Under the pieces are notes generated by a model. That model made no database searches. It saw nothing but the letters and a program-made list of their open reading frames with translations, and was not told the origin of the DNA. A stretch of DNA of 64,000 bases from Chitinophagales bacterium (GTDB lineage: Bacteria > Bacteroidota > Bacteroidia > Chitinophagales > Saprospiraceae), in assembly GCA_013298845.1 (NCBI GenBank), contig JAAFJN010000001.1:372001-436000 (forward strand). Reading direction: 5' to 3'. This document shows positions 1 to 8,877 of the stretch, piece after piece (within the stretch, counting starts at the first letter, position 1; every line of letters begins with the position of its first letter). A program made the translations under genes and the position numbers.

Positions 1-60
1 GACGCCGAACCCATTGGCGAACTCTCGGAGGAGCATTTGGCCAAAAAGAAACAAGAGTAA
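1..60 (+). CDS. C-terminal fragment of an unidentified protein (5' end outside window)
   Basis: The window opens inside a reading frame that runs 19 codons to a TAA at 58-60. The visible tail is charged (DAEPIGELSEEHLAKKKQE), typical of a soluble protein C-terminus. It is too short to assign to a family. A promoter-like box for the next gene starts five bases after the stop, so the next gene probably has its own transcript. Confidence 0.5.
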   Translation, partial: DAEPIGELSEEHLAKKKQE

Positions 61-64
61 ATTG

Positions 65-72
65 TACCTTTG
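65..72 (+). promoter_or_regulatory. Bacteroidota -7 element (TACCTTTG) for the glycosylhydrolase-like gene
   Basis: TACCTTTG fits the TAnnTTTG consensus of the Bacteroidota housekeeping sigma factor. A TTTG lies at 36-39, somewhat far for a -33 element (25-nt gap). It would give a leader of roughly 30 nt before the ATG at 108. Confidence 0.5.
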
Positions 73-107
73 CCGCCTCGAAACAACCAAATTACGATAA
101 TATAATT

Positions 108-1727
108 ATGAAAAAACGCCTTATTTATCTTTCTTTTTTGGCCGTTCTTCAATGTGGAGCGCTGTTTGCACAAATCAAACCAACGCCGCCCATTGCCGAA
201 ATGCGCGGTGCCTGGATTGCTTCCGTGGCGAATATTGACTGGCCTTCGGCGCCGAATTTGACCGTTGCGCAGCAGAAAAGCGAGTTCGACAGTATCCTCA
301 GCGTACTCAAATCAATGGGTATGAACGCCGTTTTTGTACAAATTCGCCCCGCCGGTGATGCCTTGTACCCCACCTCGCTGGCCCCTTGGAGCAAATACCT
401 CACCGGTCGGCAAGGCGTAGGCCCGGCCCCGGAATACGACCCGCTGGAGTTTATGGTCAAAGCCGCGCACGAACGCCGCATGGAGTTCCACGCGTGGCTC
501 AATCCTTACCGCGCCACAACGGACCTGGATACGGTCAATTTGCACCCGACCCACCCGTTAAAGTCGCTCTCCAAAGAAAGAAAAGCGGAATGGTTTTTCC
601 GGTACGGCAACAAATACTATTTTAACCCGGCCAATACGCTGGTGCGCAAATACCTCGAAAATGTCGTTCGTGACGTGGTGGTGCGCTACGATGTGGACGG
701 TATTCACTTCGACGACTATTTTTACCCTTACCCCGAACCCGGCCAAAACATTGACGATTACGATCAGTTTGTGTCCAATCCGCGTGGTTTTTCCAATATC
801 TACGACTGGCGGCGCGATAATATCAACCAATTGATCAAAGGCGTGAGCGAAACCATCCACAGCATTAAGCCCTGGGTGCGTTTTGGGGTAAGCCCGTTTG
901 GGGTATGGCGCAACGCCAGCCGCGACCCCAACGGTTCCAACACCAACGCGGGCATTACCTGCTACGATGACCTCTACGCCGATGTGCTCAACTGGTTGCA
1001 AAAAGGCTGGATTGATTACGTAGCGCCCCAAATTTATTGGAGCATCGGGTTTCCGGCGGCTGATTACCGGACGCTGGTGGACTGGTGGAGCAAACACACC
1101 TACGGCAAACAATTGTACATTGGTCACGCCATTTACAAAATCGGCAACGGCACCCAATACAAAGACCCCAACTGGGATAAACCCGACCAAACCAACCGCC
1201 AGGTGGAGTTGAACCGGGCCACGACGGGTGTCAACGGCAGTTTGTTTTTTTCGACCAAACCGCTGTTGAGCAATAACCTCAAAGTGCAGGATTCGCTGCG
1301 CCAAACGGTGTTCAACAGCCTCGCCCTGATTCCGCAGGTGGCCACCAAATTTAAAACCCCACCCGTTACAGTGGAGTTTTGTAAGGTAAAAGGCAACCGT
1401 GATTCGCTCAAAATTTCGTGGCAGGCTTGTGAAATATTGAGTTACGAAGAAATGCCCTATTATTTTGGCGTTTATCGGTTTAACGGCGACCAAACGGGCA
1501 ACTTCGATGATCCCAAACACCTCGTGGGTATTACAACCTACGGCGCGGAGGAAAAAGACTGGAAATTTGCGGACCAAAACCTGCGCGACGGCGAATATTA
1601 CACGTACAGCGTAGTGGCTTATAACCGCTACCACGCGCCCGGCTCGCCCAGCGATCCGGTGAAAATCAAAAAAACTCGGAACGGAATAAAACGGAAGCGG
1701 CCCCTGGTGGGCTACCTATTTCGCTGA
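108..1727 (+). CDS. Family 10 glycosylhydrolase-like (GHL10/DUF187) secreted protein
   Basis: A 539-residue exported protein. Residues 1-22 form a signal peptide ending in LFAQ. Residues about 30-350 match the GHL10 (YngK-like) TIM-barrel family: the opening 'MRGAWIASVANIDWPS', 'FVQIRPAGDALYPT', the acidic strand motif 'VDGIHFDDYFYPYP' and 'VAPQIYWSIGF' are all typical. A fibronectin-like segment follows (about 385-520). The family is thought to act on glycosidic bonds in cell-envelope polysaccharides, but substrates are poorly known. The C-terminus (KRKRPLVGYLFR) is odd: it is basic, and a coding-like stretch follows immediately in another frame (see 1690-1920), so the natural protein may once have been longer. 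Confidence 0.85.
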   Translation: MKKRLIYLSFLAVLQCGALFAQIKPTPPIAEMRGAWIASVANIDWPSAPNLTVAQQKSEFDSILSVLKSMGMNAVFVQIRPAGDALYPTSLAPWSKYLTGRQGVGPAPEYDPLEFMVKAAHERRMEFHAWLNPYRATTDLDTVNLHPTHPLKSLSKERKAEWFFRYGNKYYFNPANTLVRKYLENVVRDVVVRYDVDGIHFDDYFYPYPEPGQNIDDYDQFVSNPRGFSNIYDWRRDNINQLIKGVSETIHSIKPWVRFGVSPFGVWRNASRDPNGSNTNAGITCYDDLYADVLNWLQKGWIDYVAPQIYWSIGFPAADYRTLVDWWSKHTYGKQLYIGHAIYKIGNGTQYKDPNWDKPDQTNRQVELNRATTGVNGSLFFSTKPLLSNNLKVQDSLRQTVFNSLALIPQVATKFKTPPVTVEFCKVKGNRDSLKISWQACEILSYEEMPYYFGVYRFNGDQTGNFDDPKHLVGITTYGAEEKDWKFADQNLRDGEYYTYSVVAYNRYHAPGSPSDPVKIKKTRNGIKRKRPLVGYLFR

Positions 1728-1920
1728 TCAGCCGAGTGCCGAACTGCGTCATGGGCTGGTGCAAATTGCCAGCGCACAAATGATGGAATATCCGCTGAAT
1801 ACTGCGCACGGAGGTCTTGTTGAACAAGCACTGCTCCGGGCGGTATTGGCGGGAACTGCTTCGTATCTGCCCCAAAAAGGTGAACCGGAAACCACCAATT
1901 GCGGTTGTAAGCCGGAGTAA
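1690..1920 (+). pseudogene. Coding-like remnant or frameshifted tail after the glycosylhydrolase-like gene
   Basis: In the frame offset by one base from the upstream gene, the sequence is open from 1690 to a TAA at 1918-1920 and reads like real protein (for example 'SAELRHGLVQIASAQMMEYP' and then 'EQALLRAVLAGTASYLPQ'). Many codons start with G, as in true coding DNA. No start codon with a promoter is evident; the first ATG lies near 1780. It could be a displaced C-terminus of the upstream gene, a short gene starting near 1780, or the eroded end of a lost gene. I do not recognise the family. Confidence 0.35.
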
Positions 1921-1943
1921 GGTGGTGCTTTTGTGTTAATACT

Positions 1944-1951
1944 TATCTTTG
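1944..1951 (+). promoter_or_regulatory. -7 element (TATCTTTG) for the DUF4294 gene
   Basis: Perfect TAnnTTTG match 50 nt upstream of the ATG at 2001. No well-spaced -33 TTTG is obvious. Confidence 0.5.
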
Positions 1952-2000
1952 GTACGCGCTTTAGTAGCAATTTTCGTTTTTATCCGTCCAAATAGCAACT

Positions 2001-2612
2001 ATGTACTACAAGTTTTTTTGCCCGCTTATTTTATGTTTTTTCGCCCAATTTGCCCAGGCGCAAAACACCCGACCCGACACACTTGTGAACACGGGTGGGT
2101 GGGTGCGCCGTGAAATTATTGATGGCGATACTTTTTATATTGCGACCCTCAACACCGTCAAAATCCGTTCCGGGCGAGTATTTTCCAATCCCTCGGACCG
2201 CGACAAACTGCGCCGTTACCGCCGTTACGCCAACAACGTGCGGGGTTACGCCGAGCAGGCCGTGATGCTCTACGAAGATTTGATGGCGCAAAAAGAGGAA
2301 AAGACCAAACGGCAATACCGCCGTTATGCGCGTCAGCAGAAAAAAATCCACAAGGAAGAACTCGAGGGAAAACTCAAGGATTTGTACGTGGAAGAAGGTA
2401 AAATGTTGATTAAAATGGTGGAGCGCCAAACCGGTCAACCCTTCTACGAAATCATAAAAGAAAGCCGGGGAACCGTAGCCGCTACCTATTGGCAAAACAT
2501 GAGCAAAATATGGGGCCTGAGCCTCAAAGAAGGGTATGTTGTGGGTAAAGATCCCATCATGGACGAGGTATTGCTCGATTTTGATTATGGCGAAGCGATC
2601 TGGAAATATTAA
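2001..2612 (+). CDS. DUF4294 domain protein, exported
   Basis: 203 residues with a signal peptide (cleavage after about AQAQ, residue 21). The body matches DUF4294, a Bacteroidota-specific family: 'VRREIIDGDTFYIATLN' is the conserved core, followed by a long basic, probably helical segment rich in R, K, Y and E (about 70-130) and an acidic C-terminal region. Its function is unknown. It is probably periplasmic or outer-membrane associated. It lies 39 nt upstream of dnaX, but dnaX has a promoter-like box of its own. Confidence 0.8.
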   Translation: MYYKFFCPLILCFFAQFAQAQNTRPDTLVNTGGWVRREIIDGDTFYIATLNTVKIRSGRVFSNPSDRDKLRRYRRYANNVRGYAEQAVMLYEDLMAQKEEKTKRQYRRYARQQKKIHKEELEGKLKDLYVEEGKMLIKMVERQTGQPFYEIIKESRGTVAATYWQNMSKIWGLSLKEGYVVGKDPIMDEVLLDFDYGEAIWKY

Positions 2613-2636
2613 CGGCTTCCAATCTCAAACTTTTCG

Positions 2637-2644
2637 TATCTTCG
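2637..2644 (+). promoter_or_regulatory. -7-like element (TATCTTCG) close to the dnaX start
   Basis: One-base variant of TAnnTTTG, ending 7 nt before the dnaX ATG. If used, the dnaX mRNA would be leaderless or nearly so. Confidence 0.35.
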
Positions 2645-2651
2645 CCGCCAC

Positions 2652-4412
2652 ATGAGTCAGTTTATTGTATCTGCCCGCAAATATCGCCCGCAACGCTTCG
2701 AAGACGTGGTGGGGCAGCAGCACATTGCGCTTACCCTGAAGAATGCCCTGGCCACCGATCACGTGGCCCACGCCTTTCTTTTTTGTGGTCCGCGCGGGGT
2801 GGGCAAAACGACTTGTGCCCGTATTTTAGCCAAAATACTCAATTGCCAGCAGCGTACCCCCGATTACGAAGCGTGTAATAATTGCTCTTCTTGCAATTCG
2901 TTCAACGACAACGCCTCCTTTAATATCATCGAATTGGATGCTGCCTCCAACAACTCCGTGGAGCATATCCGTGCGTTGATTGAACAGGTGCGTTTCCGGC
3001 CCCAGGAAGGCCAGTACAAAGTGTTCATCATTGACGAGGTGCACATGTTGTCGAACCAGGCGTTTAATGCCTTCCTCAAAACGCTGGAGGAGCCGCCACC
3101 GTACGCCATTTTTATCCTGGCCACCACGGAAAAACACAAAATTATCCCCACCATTCTCTCCCGCTGCCAGATTTTTGATTTCCGGCGCATTACCACGGGT
3201 GACATGGTGTTGCACCTGCAAAAAATTTGTCAGCAAGAGCATATCGAAGCGGAAGCAGACGCGTTGCACATTATTGGCCAAAAAGCCGATGGTGCCCTCC
3301 GCGATGCACTCTCTATTTTTGACCGGATTACCAGTTTTTCAGGCAAAAATATCCGCTACGCCGACGTGATCGAAAACCTCAATGTTTTAGATTACGATTA
3401 TTATTTCCAAATCACTGATGCCTTATTGGCCGAGGATTTGTCGGCCCTGATGTTGCTGTTTGACCAAATTGTGCGCAAGGGTTTTGAACCGGATATTTTT
3501 ATCAATGGTTTGGCCGAACACCTGCGCAATATTCTGGTGTGCAAAGACCCCGCTACCCTTGCCCTGCTCGAAACGGGCGATAACCTGCGCGAACGTTACC
3601 TCCGTCAGGCCCAAATGGCCCCCGCTTCTTTCCTGCTCACGGGACTTAACCTGTGCAACGACTGCGATATCAACTACAAAATGGCGCGCCACAAACGCCT
3701 GCACGTAGAAATGGCCCTCATCAAAATGTGCCGGATTAACAGCGCGGTGAAGGCTGCCCAAATGGGTGGCATGGAAAAAAAAACTCCTGACCCCAGCATA
3801 ACCCCCGTTTCTAAGCCCATAACGGCCAATTCTCCCGCGCAAAACACCCCCAATCCGGCTTCGGCAGCGCCCGCGAACCAGGGTGGTAACGCCGCTCCTT
3901 TGGGAAAAGATGCGCTCAGCACCCTCACCGCCGAGATTAAATTAGGCTTAAAAAAAGCCGATAAATTTTCGCTGAACCTCACCCATTTTGAGGAAGCCGT
4001 TAAGGTGGAACAAGCCGAATTGGCCCGCCGCGAAAGCCTTTTTTCTTTAGCCAATACCCAAAAAGCGTGGGGCGAATACGCCGCCCGCACCGAATCGCCT
4101 TCGCTTCGGCAGGCCCTGAACATGGCCAAATTGGAAATTGAGGACAAAACCGTAGTCGCTACCGTGGGATTGTCCATTCAGGCCGGTTTGATTAAAGATG
4201 AAATGACCAAGATCATGGATTACCTGCGCCACCAAATGCAGGACATGATGATTAAACTAAAGGTGCTGTTCGACGAATCATTGTCCCCGAACATAGAGGT
4301 GCCCAAACCCGCGCGCGCGCTATCCACCCGCGAAAAATTAGAACGGATGAAAAGCGAAAACCCCGCAGTTGGCGACTTTTTATCGCGTTTTGACATGAAT
4401 TTGTTGGATTAG
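2652..4412 (+). CDS. dnaX: DNA polymerase III subunit gamma/tau
   Basis: Clamp-loader ATPase of the replicative polymerase, 586 residues. It has the AAA+ order expected for DnaX: Walker A GPRGVGKT at 46-53, a four-cysteine zinc site (C65, C75, C78, C81), Walker B with 'IIDEVHMLS', sensor 'LEEPPPYAIFILATTE' and the 'ILSRCQ' arginine finger. A proline/alanine/asparagine-rich linker (about 385-420) separates it from a C-terminal tau-like region that would contact the polymerase or helicase. The start is fixed by the conserved 'FIVSARKYRPQ' immediately after the initiator Met. About 440 bp without a gene follow. Confidence 0.97.
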   Translation: MSQFIVSARKYRPQRFEDVVGQQHIALTLKNALATDHVAHAFLFCGPRGVGKTTCARILAKILNCQQRTPDYEACNNCSSCNSFNDNASFNIIELDAASNNSVEHIRALIEQVRFRPQEGQYKVFIIDEVHMLSNQAFNAFLKTLEEPPPYAIFILATTEKHKIIPTILSRCQIFDFRRITTGDMVLHLQKICQQEHIEAEADALHIIGQKADGALRDALSIFDRITSFSGKNIRYADVIENLNVLDYDYYFQITDALLAEDLSALMLLFDQIVRKGFEPDIFINGLAEHLRNILVCKDPATLALLETGDNLRERYLRQAQMAPASFLLTGLNLCNDCDINYKMARHKRLHVEMALIKMCRINSAVKAAQMGGMEKKTPDPSITPVSKPITANSPAQNTPNPASAAPANQGGNAAPLGKDALSTLTAEIKLGLKKADKFSLNLTHFEEAVKVEQAELARRESLFSLANTQKAWGEYAARTESPSLRQALNMAKLEIEDKTVVATVGLSIQAGLIKDEMTKIMDYLRHQMQDMMIKLKVLFDESLSPNIEVPKPARALSTREKLERMKSENPAVGDFLSRFDMNLLD

Positions 4413-4463
4413 CGGGTTGGTTTTGGCCATATTGTCACAGATATTTGGCACTCACTCGCATTT

Positions 4464-4585
4464 GATCTCGGCAGAGATCGCACATTAGTGGCTCTTATAT
4501 CCAATTGACACCAATGTGCGACCCCGCCGGGGTCGTTAGAAATAACTGTCCATATTGCTACCAATGTTTGACCTCTGCCGAGGTC
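4464..4585 (+). repeat. Three related short palindromic repeat units
   Basis: Three copies of a roughly 25-nt unit lie in the gap after dnaX. Each contains a palindrome GAYCYCGSMGRGRTC-like core: 4464-4479 (followed by GCACATTAGTG), 4519-4534 (preceded by CCAATGTGC) and 4570-4585 (preceded by CCAATGTT). Unit 1 is inverted relative to units 2 and 3. They would form strong hairpins. They resemble REP-type intergenic repeats; no transposase is nearby. The rest of the gap (4586-4856) is AT-rich and I see no gene in it. Confidence 0.7.
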
Positions 4586-4856
4586 ACGGCTCTCCAAAAC
4601 TTCATCACAAAGCACTGTTTTTGTGATTAATTTGAACCACCACCGCCGCAGTACTGTTTATGATATCGCATATTTTTGATCAAAGCATTGGGAAAAATAA
4701 AAAAGATTGTATTCCTTTGCCGAAGTTTTCGTATTAAACTTAATCGGGTTTTTGTATTATTCAAGATAGCCTCTTTGTTTTTGCAAAAATCTGATGTGTA
4801 GAAGTATACGTCACAAACCAAAATTTTATCAAATCCACTAAACGAAACTTGTAGTT

Positions 4857-5534
4857 ATGTTAATGATTATCAGCATTGTTTTTATGATTATTGGCGGCAT
4901 TTTGAGTGCGCGCTTAAAATCTAAATTCAATCAATACAGCGAAGTGCCCCTCACCAACGGAATGAGCGGTGCCCAAGTTGCCGATGCCATGTTGAAACAC
5001 TACGGCATTAACGACGTTGAAATTATTCAGGTAGAAGGTCAGTTAACCGACCACTACAACCCACAAAATAGAACCGTTAACCTCAGTTACGAGGTCTATC
5101 ACGGTCGTAACGTAGCGGCGGCTGCCGTTGCGGCGCACGAATGTGGTCACGCGGTGCAACACGCCACGGCGTACAACATGCTTCAGTTCCGCTCGGCAAT
5201 GGTACCCATTGTGAACGTTGCGGCGAATATCCAGCAGTATTTGTTCATGTTCAGTTTGGCCATGATGTCTTCGATGGGACAAGGCATGTTATTGATCTGC
5301 CTCATCGTTTACGGTATTACCACAACGTTCAGCCTAATAACGCTCCCGGTTGAGTTTGACGCCAGTCGCCGCGCTTTGGCGTGGTTGGACAGCAGTAACG
5401 TGGCCCGTGGCGAGCAATACAATGGCGCAAAAGATGCCTTGTTCTGGGCCGCTATGACCTACGTTGCCGCTGCTTTGGCCGCCTTGGTCCAATTGCTTTA
5501 CCTTTTGTTGCGTTATATGGGTAGCCGCGATTAA
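4857..5534 (+). CDS. YugP-type zinc metallopeptidase (membrane)
   Basis: 225 residues matching the Zn_peptidase_2 / YugP family. It starts with a hydrophobic segment (1-17), carries the family hallmark before the active site, and has the zinc-binding helix HECGH at residues 94-98 followed by AVQHA. Two further hydrophobic segments lie in the C-terminal half (about 135-165 and 198-218). The family is a membrane-bound metalloprotease of unknown substrate. The 3' end faces the convergent helicase gene across a bidirectional terminator. Confidence 0.9.
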   Translation: MLMIISIVFMIIGGILSARLKSKFNQYSEVPLTNGMSGAQVADAMLKHYGINDVEIIQVEGQLTDHYNPQNRTVNLSYEVYHGRNVAAAAVAAHECGHAVQHATAYNMLQFRSAMVPIVNVAANIQQYLFMFSLAMMSSMGQGMLLICLIVYGITTTFSLITLPVEFDASRRALAWLDSSNVARGEQYNGAKDALFWAAMTYVAAALAALVQLLYLLLRYMGSRD

Positions 5535-5556
5535 CCATAGCCTCATCGCGTAAGAA

Positions 5557-5606
5557 AAAAAAATGCGCAGTGACTTTGTTTGGGCAAAGTTGCTGCGCAT
5601 TTTTTT
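5557..5606. terminator. Bidirectional Rho-independent terminator
   Basis: Arms 5557-5578 and 5585-5606 pair over 22 nt (two G-U pairs) around a 6-nt loop. An A-run lies on the left and a T-run on the right, so it can end transcripts from both convergent genes. The right arm touches the stop codon of the helicase gene. Confidence 0.85.
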
Positions 5607-8600
5607 ATTCCCCATACTGCTCAATAAACGCCTTATACCGCTCATCCAACCGCAACAAATTGGCATCGCCCAATAAAATCAGGTGTTGGCGGGCGCGGGT
5701 AAGTGCCACGTTGAGTTTGCGGTCCACGCCCTCACCCGAAAGGTTCACCAACGACTGTAACTGGTACGGCGAGTTCACGCAGCACGACACAATAATAATG
5801 TCGCGGGCACCGCCCTGGTACCGCTCCACGGTGTCAATCGTAATATCGTCGGGTGGCACGTCGTGTTCGCTGAGGCACTCGCGGAGTTGGGCAATTTGGG
5901 CGCGCCACGGCGTAATAATGCCCAGCGATTTCAGCGGGTGCCAGGGTTTGCCCGCTTCGGCCCATTGTTTCTGAAATTGAACCACTAACTGCGCCGCCGC
6001 TTCGGCCTCGGCGCGGTTGGTTTTTTTGTGGATCAAAGCCGTATTGTCCACCGGAATATGCCGGAATTGCACCGCGTTATCGGGGCCATTGGGGAACATG
6101 GCTTTGAGGAAACCACCGTAAAAATATTGATTGGGAAACTCCATCACGGCGGCGCACATGCGGCCCTGCGCGCTTAATCGCCCAAAATGCGCCGTCAAGT
6201 TTTGCTCCTCGCAACGGCGGTACAGGCGTTCAAAATACGATTCCCGCAGGTCGCGCAACCCAACGGCGTTCAGGTCGGGGTCTTGCACGAGCGTATTTTC
6301 GGGGCGTTGCGCGGTTACGGCCGGAAGTTGGCGGTGGTCGCCCACCAAAATAAACTGCGGAAACTTGTGCAACAGGCCGCTCAACTGCGGTTCCAAAATC
6401 TGGCTGGCTTCGTCAATGAGCAACCTTTGGAACTTTTTAATGCGCAATACATCGCTGTTTTGCGAAAAAGACGCGACCGTACTCACAAAAATCCGGTGCC
6501 CTTCGATGGTTTTAATCAATGCCGAACGGGTATCGGCGTGGGCAATTTTACGAATCAACAATTGGTTGCCAAAATGCGCCGCCGTGGCGTGTTGCGAACC
6601 AATGCGCAGGTATTGCTCCCGCACGTTGCCGCCAATACTTTCCAGCGCTTCACAAATTTCGTCCACGGCGCGGTTGGTATAGGCCAGTAACAATAAATTA
6701 TCGTTGGTTTGCTCCAAAATTGTGCACGCAAATTCGCGGATCATCACGCTGGTTTTTCCGGTGCCGGGCGGCCCCCACAACAAAAAATAACCGGGCGCGT
6801 GCACCATTTTGTGCAAAAGCCCAAATTGCTCCTCGGTCATGTCGGCCACGGGCGGAATATCCACGACGGGCATGGGCGCAACCGGGACTTTAGGCAGGGG
6901 CGTGGGGCAATCGAACAAACTGCGGTACATGGCCGCAAAACCCGTTTCCATCATATCCGGCTCTAAGGTCCAGCGGGTATCGGTGGCGAAGGGTTGCAAG
7001 TTGAACTGCCGGAAGCGCAACTGCACCCGGATGTATTGTTCGCCCAATTCGGTGATGGTGCATTTAATCACCTGGTGGTGGAGCACGCTATCGTCGTCGC
7101 CCTCCGAGGGGTACAACACGGCAATGTCGCCGTTGCGGAAATTGGCCAGTTTTTCGGTGTCGCCGCTGCGTTCAAACACAATGTAAGGGTCTGGTTGATC
7201 GGCGCAGTTTTCGGCAATTTTGAGGTGGCTAATCATCGAAAAAGCCGCCCGTTTTTCCTGCGCGTCGCTGCGCCACAGTGCTGCGTGGCCCCCGGCGGTA
7301 TCATCGCCCTGTTCCCCAATTTTGGCCATCCATTGTTCGCGGGCGATAAACCCGGTAAAAGCGAGGAAATACTTTTTTTCCACGGGCGACCAGCGTTGGT
7401 ATTTTTCTTCAAATTTGACCATGTCGCGCTCCAAAAAACCTTTGCCTTTAAAACTAAAAGACCGCAGCCGTTCGAGCAGCGGCACCGTTTCGTCGCCGGG
7501 TTTAATATTGGCCAATAACCGCTCGATGGCCACCATTTGGTTGCGCACCTGAATGGCCTCCCATTGCTCCGATTCGATGGTGGGTGCAAAACACAGCGGT
7601 TTTTCGGGTTGACCGGAGTATAAAATGTATTTGGCCGGGTCAATTTGCCGCCCGTACACCGAGCGCACGAGCAAATCGTAGAGCAGGGTTTGGGTAAAAT
7701 GCGACCGCGAAATGCCGTATTTATTGGGTTTATACACCGAGCCGCTTTTTAATTCAACAATGGCAGCGCGTTCGTCTTTGTGAAAAAACAAATCGAGTCG
7801 CCCCTGAATACCGTATTGCAGGCTAAAAAACGAAGGTTCCAAAAAGCAGTGTTGTGGGTCAATTTCTTCGCGCACCAGGCCGCCGTTGGCCATGAGATGG
7901 AGGGTAACGAAGTGTTTTTTGGTTTTTTCGTAAATATCCCGCACTTCGGCGTCGCTCATGGGCGCGTACACGAGGGGCGATACCCGAAAGGTTTCTTTAA
8001 ACAAATCGGGGAAACTGGCGGTGGGTTCGTTCAGCAGGCGGTCGAGAAAGTAGTTGGCCACGTTCCCGATGTGTTTGGAGGCATTTATTTCGTTGGGCAA
8101 AAACTTTTTAACCAAATAACTCAACGGTTCGGGGCCGGTATCTTTGAAACAATCGGCAATGGCCGACACATCCATCAAATAATCGGGTTCCACCACGAAG
8201 GCTTTGGGGCGGTACACGCCGTCGCGGTCAATGTCCACTTCCAGCAAATGAAGCGTTACCGGAAAGCCAAATACTTTGCGCAGGAGTTCGATGGTGGCCC
8301 GGAAATTTTCGTTGCGTTCGGGAATATCGTACCGCACTTGTTTTTCCACGGTGGGTTCGTCTTCGTCCACCACGGTCAGGAGGCGTTGTTCGGGGTTATC
8401 GCGCAGGGCCACCACCCGGGCCACGGATTTAAAGTCCCAAATATCGGGCGGCTGGAAAGTCCAGTCGTTGGCACCGGGGAAAAAAGGGAGCAATTCGGGC
8501 GGTAATGCGGCTTTGTACAGCACCAAAATGGTTTCCGAAAGGGCTTTTACCCCCAGGCGCACATCTTTGTCGCGGCCTTCGCGTCCTTGTCGTATTTTTG

Positions 8601-8838
8601 CCGCCACCCGGCGAAAGGTATGCACCACCTGCAACGTATCGGGGTTGAATTGGTAGCGGTGGCCCACGTAGCACATTCGGGCGAAAAGCGTGCTAAAAGC
8701 GATTTGTTCCTGGCGCGTGGCTTCAAAAAAAAGGCGTTCCATCAGCACCGATAACGCCATGACCTGCTCCCGGCTGTTGGTATCGGTAGCGGAGACGATT
8801 TTGAGTACTTCGTTGTACAGTGCGGGTGCCGGTGACAT
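5605..8838 (-). CDS. Dna2-like fusion: PD-(D/E)XK nuclease plus superfamily 1 helicase
   Basis: 1077 residues. The N-terminal third has no recognised domain. Residues about 260-400 carry a Cas4/RecB-type nuclease signature: 'GRLD' (D349) then 'VELKSG' (E362, K364), followed by a conserved Q-containing helix (HFTQTLLYDLL). The C-terminal part is an SF1 (Dna2/Nam7/Upf1-type) helicase: Walker A GPPGTGKT at 689-696, Walker B 'LIDEAS' near 807-812, motif III 'VGDHRQLP', motif V 'TVERYQGGARDIIIVS' and motif VI 'NVALTRARQ'. All catalytic motifs look intact. The four-cysteine iron-sulphur cluster of eukaryotic Dna2 is not evident. It probably processes DNA ends or flaps. No partner gene is adjacent. 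Confidence 0.9.
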   Translation of the reverse strand: MSPAPALYNEVLKIVSATDTNSREQVMALSVLMERLFFEATRQEQIAFSTLFARMCYVGHRYQFNPDTLQVVHTFRRVAAKIRQGREGRDKDVRLGVKALSETILVLYKAALPPELLPFFPGANDWTFQPPDIWDFKSVARVVALRDNPEQRLLTVVDEDEPTVEKQVRYDIPERNENFRATIELLRKVFGFPVTLHLLEVDIDRDGVYRPKAFVVEPDYLMDVSAIADCFKDTGPEPLSYLVKKFLPNEINASKHIGNVANYFLDRLLNEPTASFPDLFKETFRVSPLVYAPMSDAEVRDIYEKTKKHFVTLHLMANGGLVREEIDPQHCFLEPSFFSLQYGIQGRLDLFFHKDERAAIVELKSGSVYKPNKYGISRSHFTQTLLYDLLVRSVYGRQIDPAKYILYSGQPEKPLCFAPTIESEQWEAIQVRNQMVAIERLLANIKPGDETVPLLERLRSFSFKGKGFLERDMVKFEEKYQRWSPVEKKYFLAFTGFIAREQWMAKIGEQGDDTAGGHAALWRSDAQEKRAAFSMISHLKIAENCADQPDPYIVFERSGDTEKLANFRNGDIAVLYPSEGDDDSVLHHQVIKCTITELGEQYIRVQLRFRQFNLQPFATDTRWTLEPDMMETGFAAMYRSLFDCPTPLPKVPVAPMPVVDIPPVADMTEEQFGLLHKMVHAPGYFLLWGPPGTGKTSVMIREFACTILEQTNDNLLLLAYTNRAVDEICEALESIGGNVREQYLRIGSQHATAAHFGNQLLIRKIAHADTRSALIKTIEGHRIFVSTVASFSQNSDVLRIKKFQRLLIDEASQILEPQLSGLLHKFPQFILVGDHRQLPAVTAQRPENTLVQDPDLNAVGLRDLRESYFERLYRRCEEQNLTAHFGRLSAQGRMCAAVMEFPNQYFYGGFLKAMFPNGPDNAVQFRHIPVDNTALIHKKTNRAEAEAAAQLVVQFQKQWAEAGKPWHPLKSLGIITPWRAQIAQLRECLSEHDVPPDDITIDTVERYQGGARDIIIVSCCVNSPYQLQSLVNLSGEGVDRKLNVALTRARQHLILLGDANLLRLDERYKAFIEQYGE

Positions 8839-8863
8839 GGATGTTCTTTAGAATTTAAGGCAG

Positions 8864-8871
8864 CAAAAGTA
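8864..8871 (-). promoter_or_regulatory. -7 element (TACTTTTG on the minus strand) for the nuclease-helicase gene
   Basis: CAAAAGTA on the plus strand, 25 nt upstream of the ATG at 8838. It lies in the 39-nt gap between the divergent helicase and HAD genes. Confidence 0.55.
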
Positions 8872-8877
8872 CATATT

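Noticed and set aside
558-1634. Long antisense open frames (also 50597-51748, 44176-45123, 7780-8505 and others)
   Set aside because: All lie opposite well-supported genes and read as mirror translations of them, with H/V/G-rich composition and no motif.
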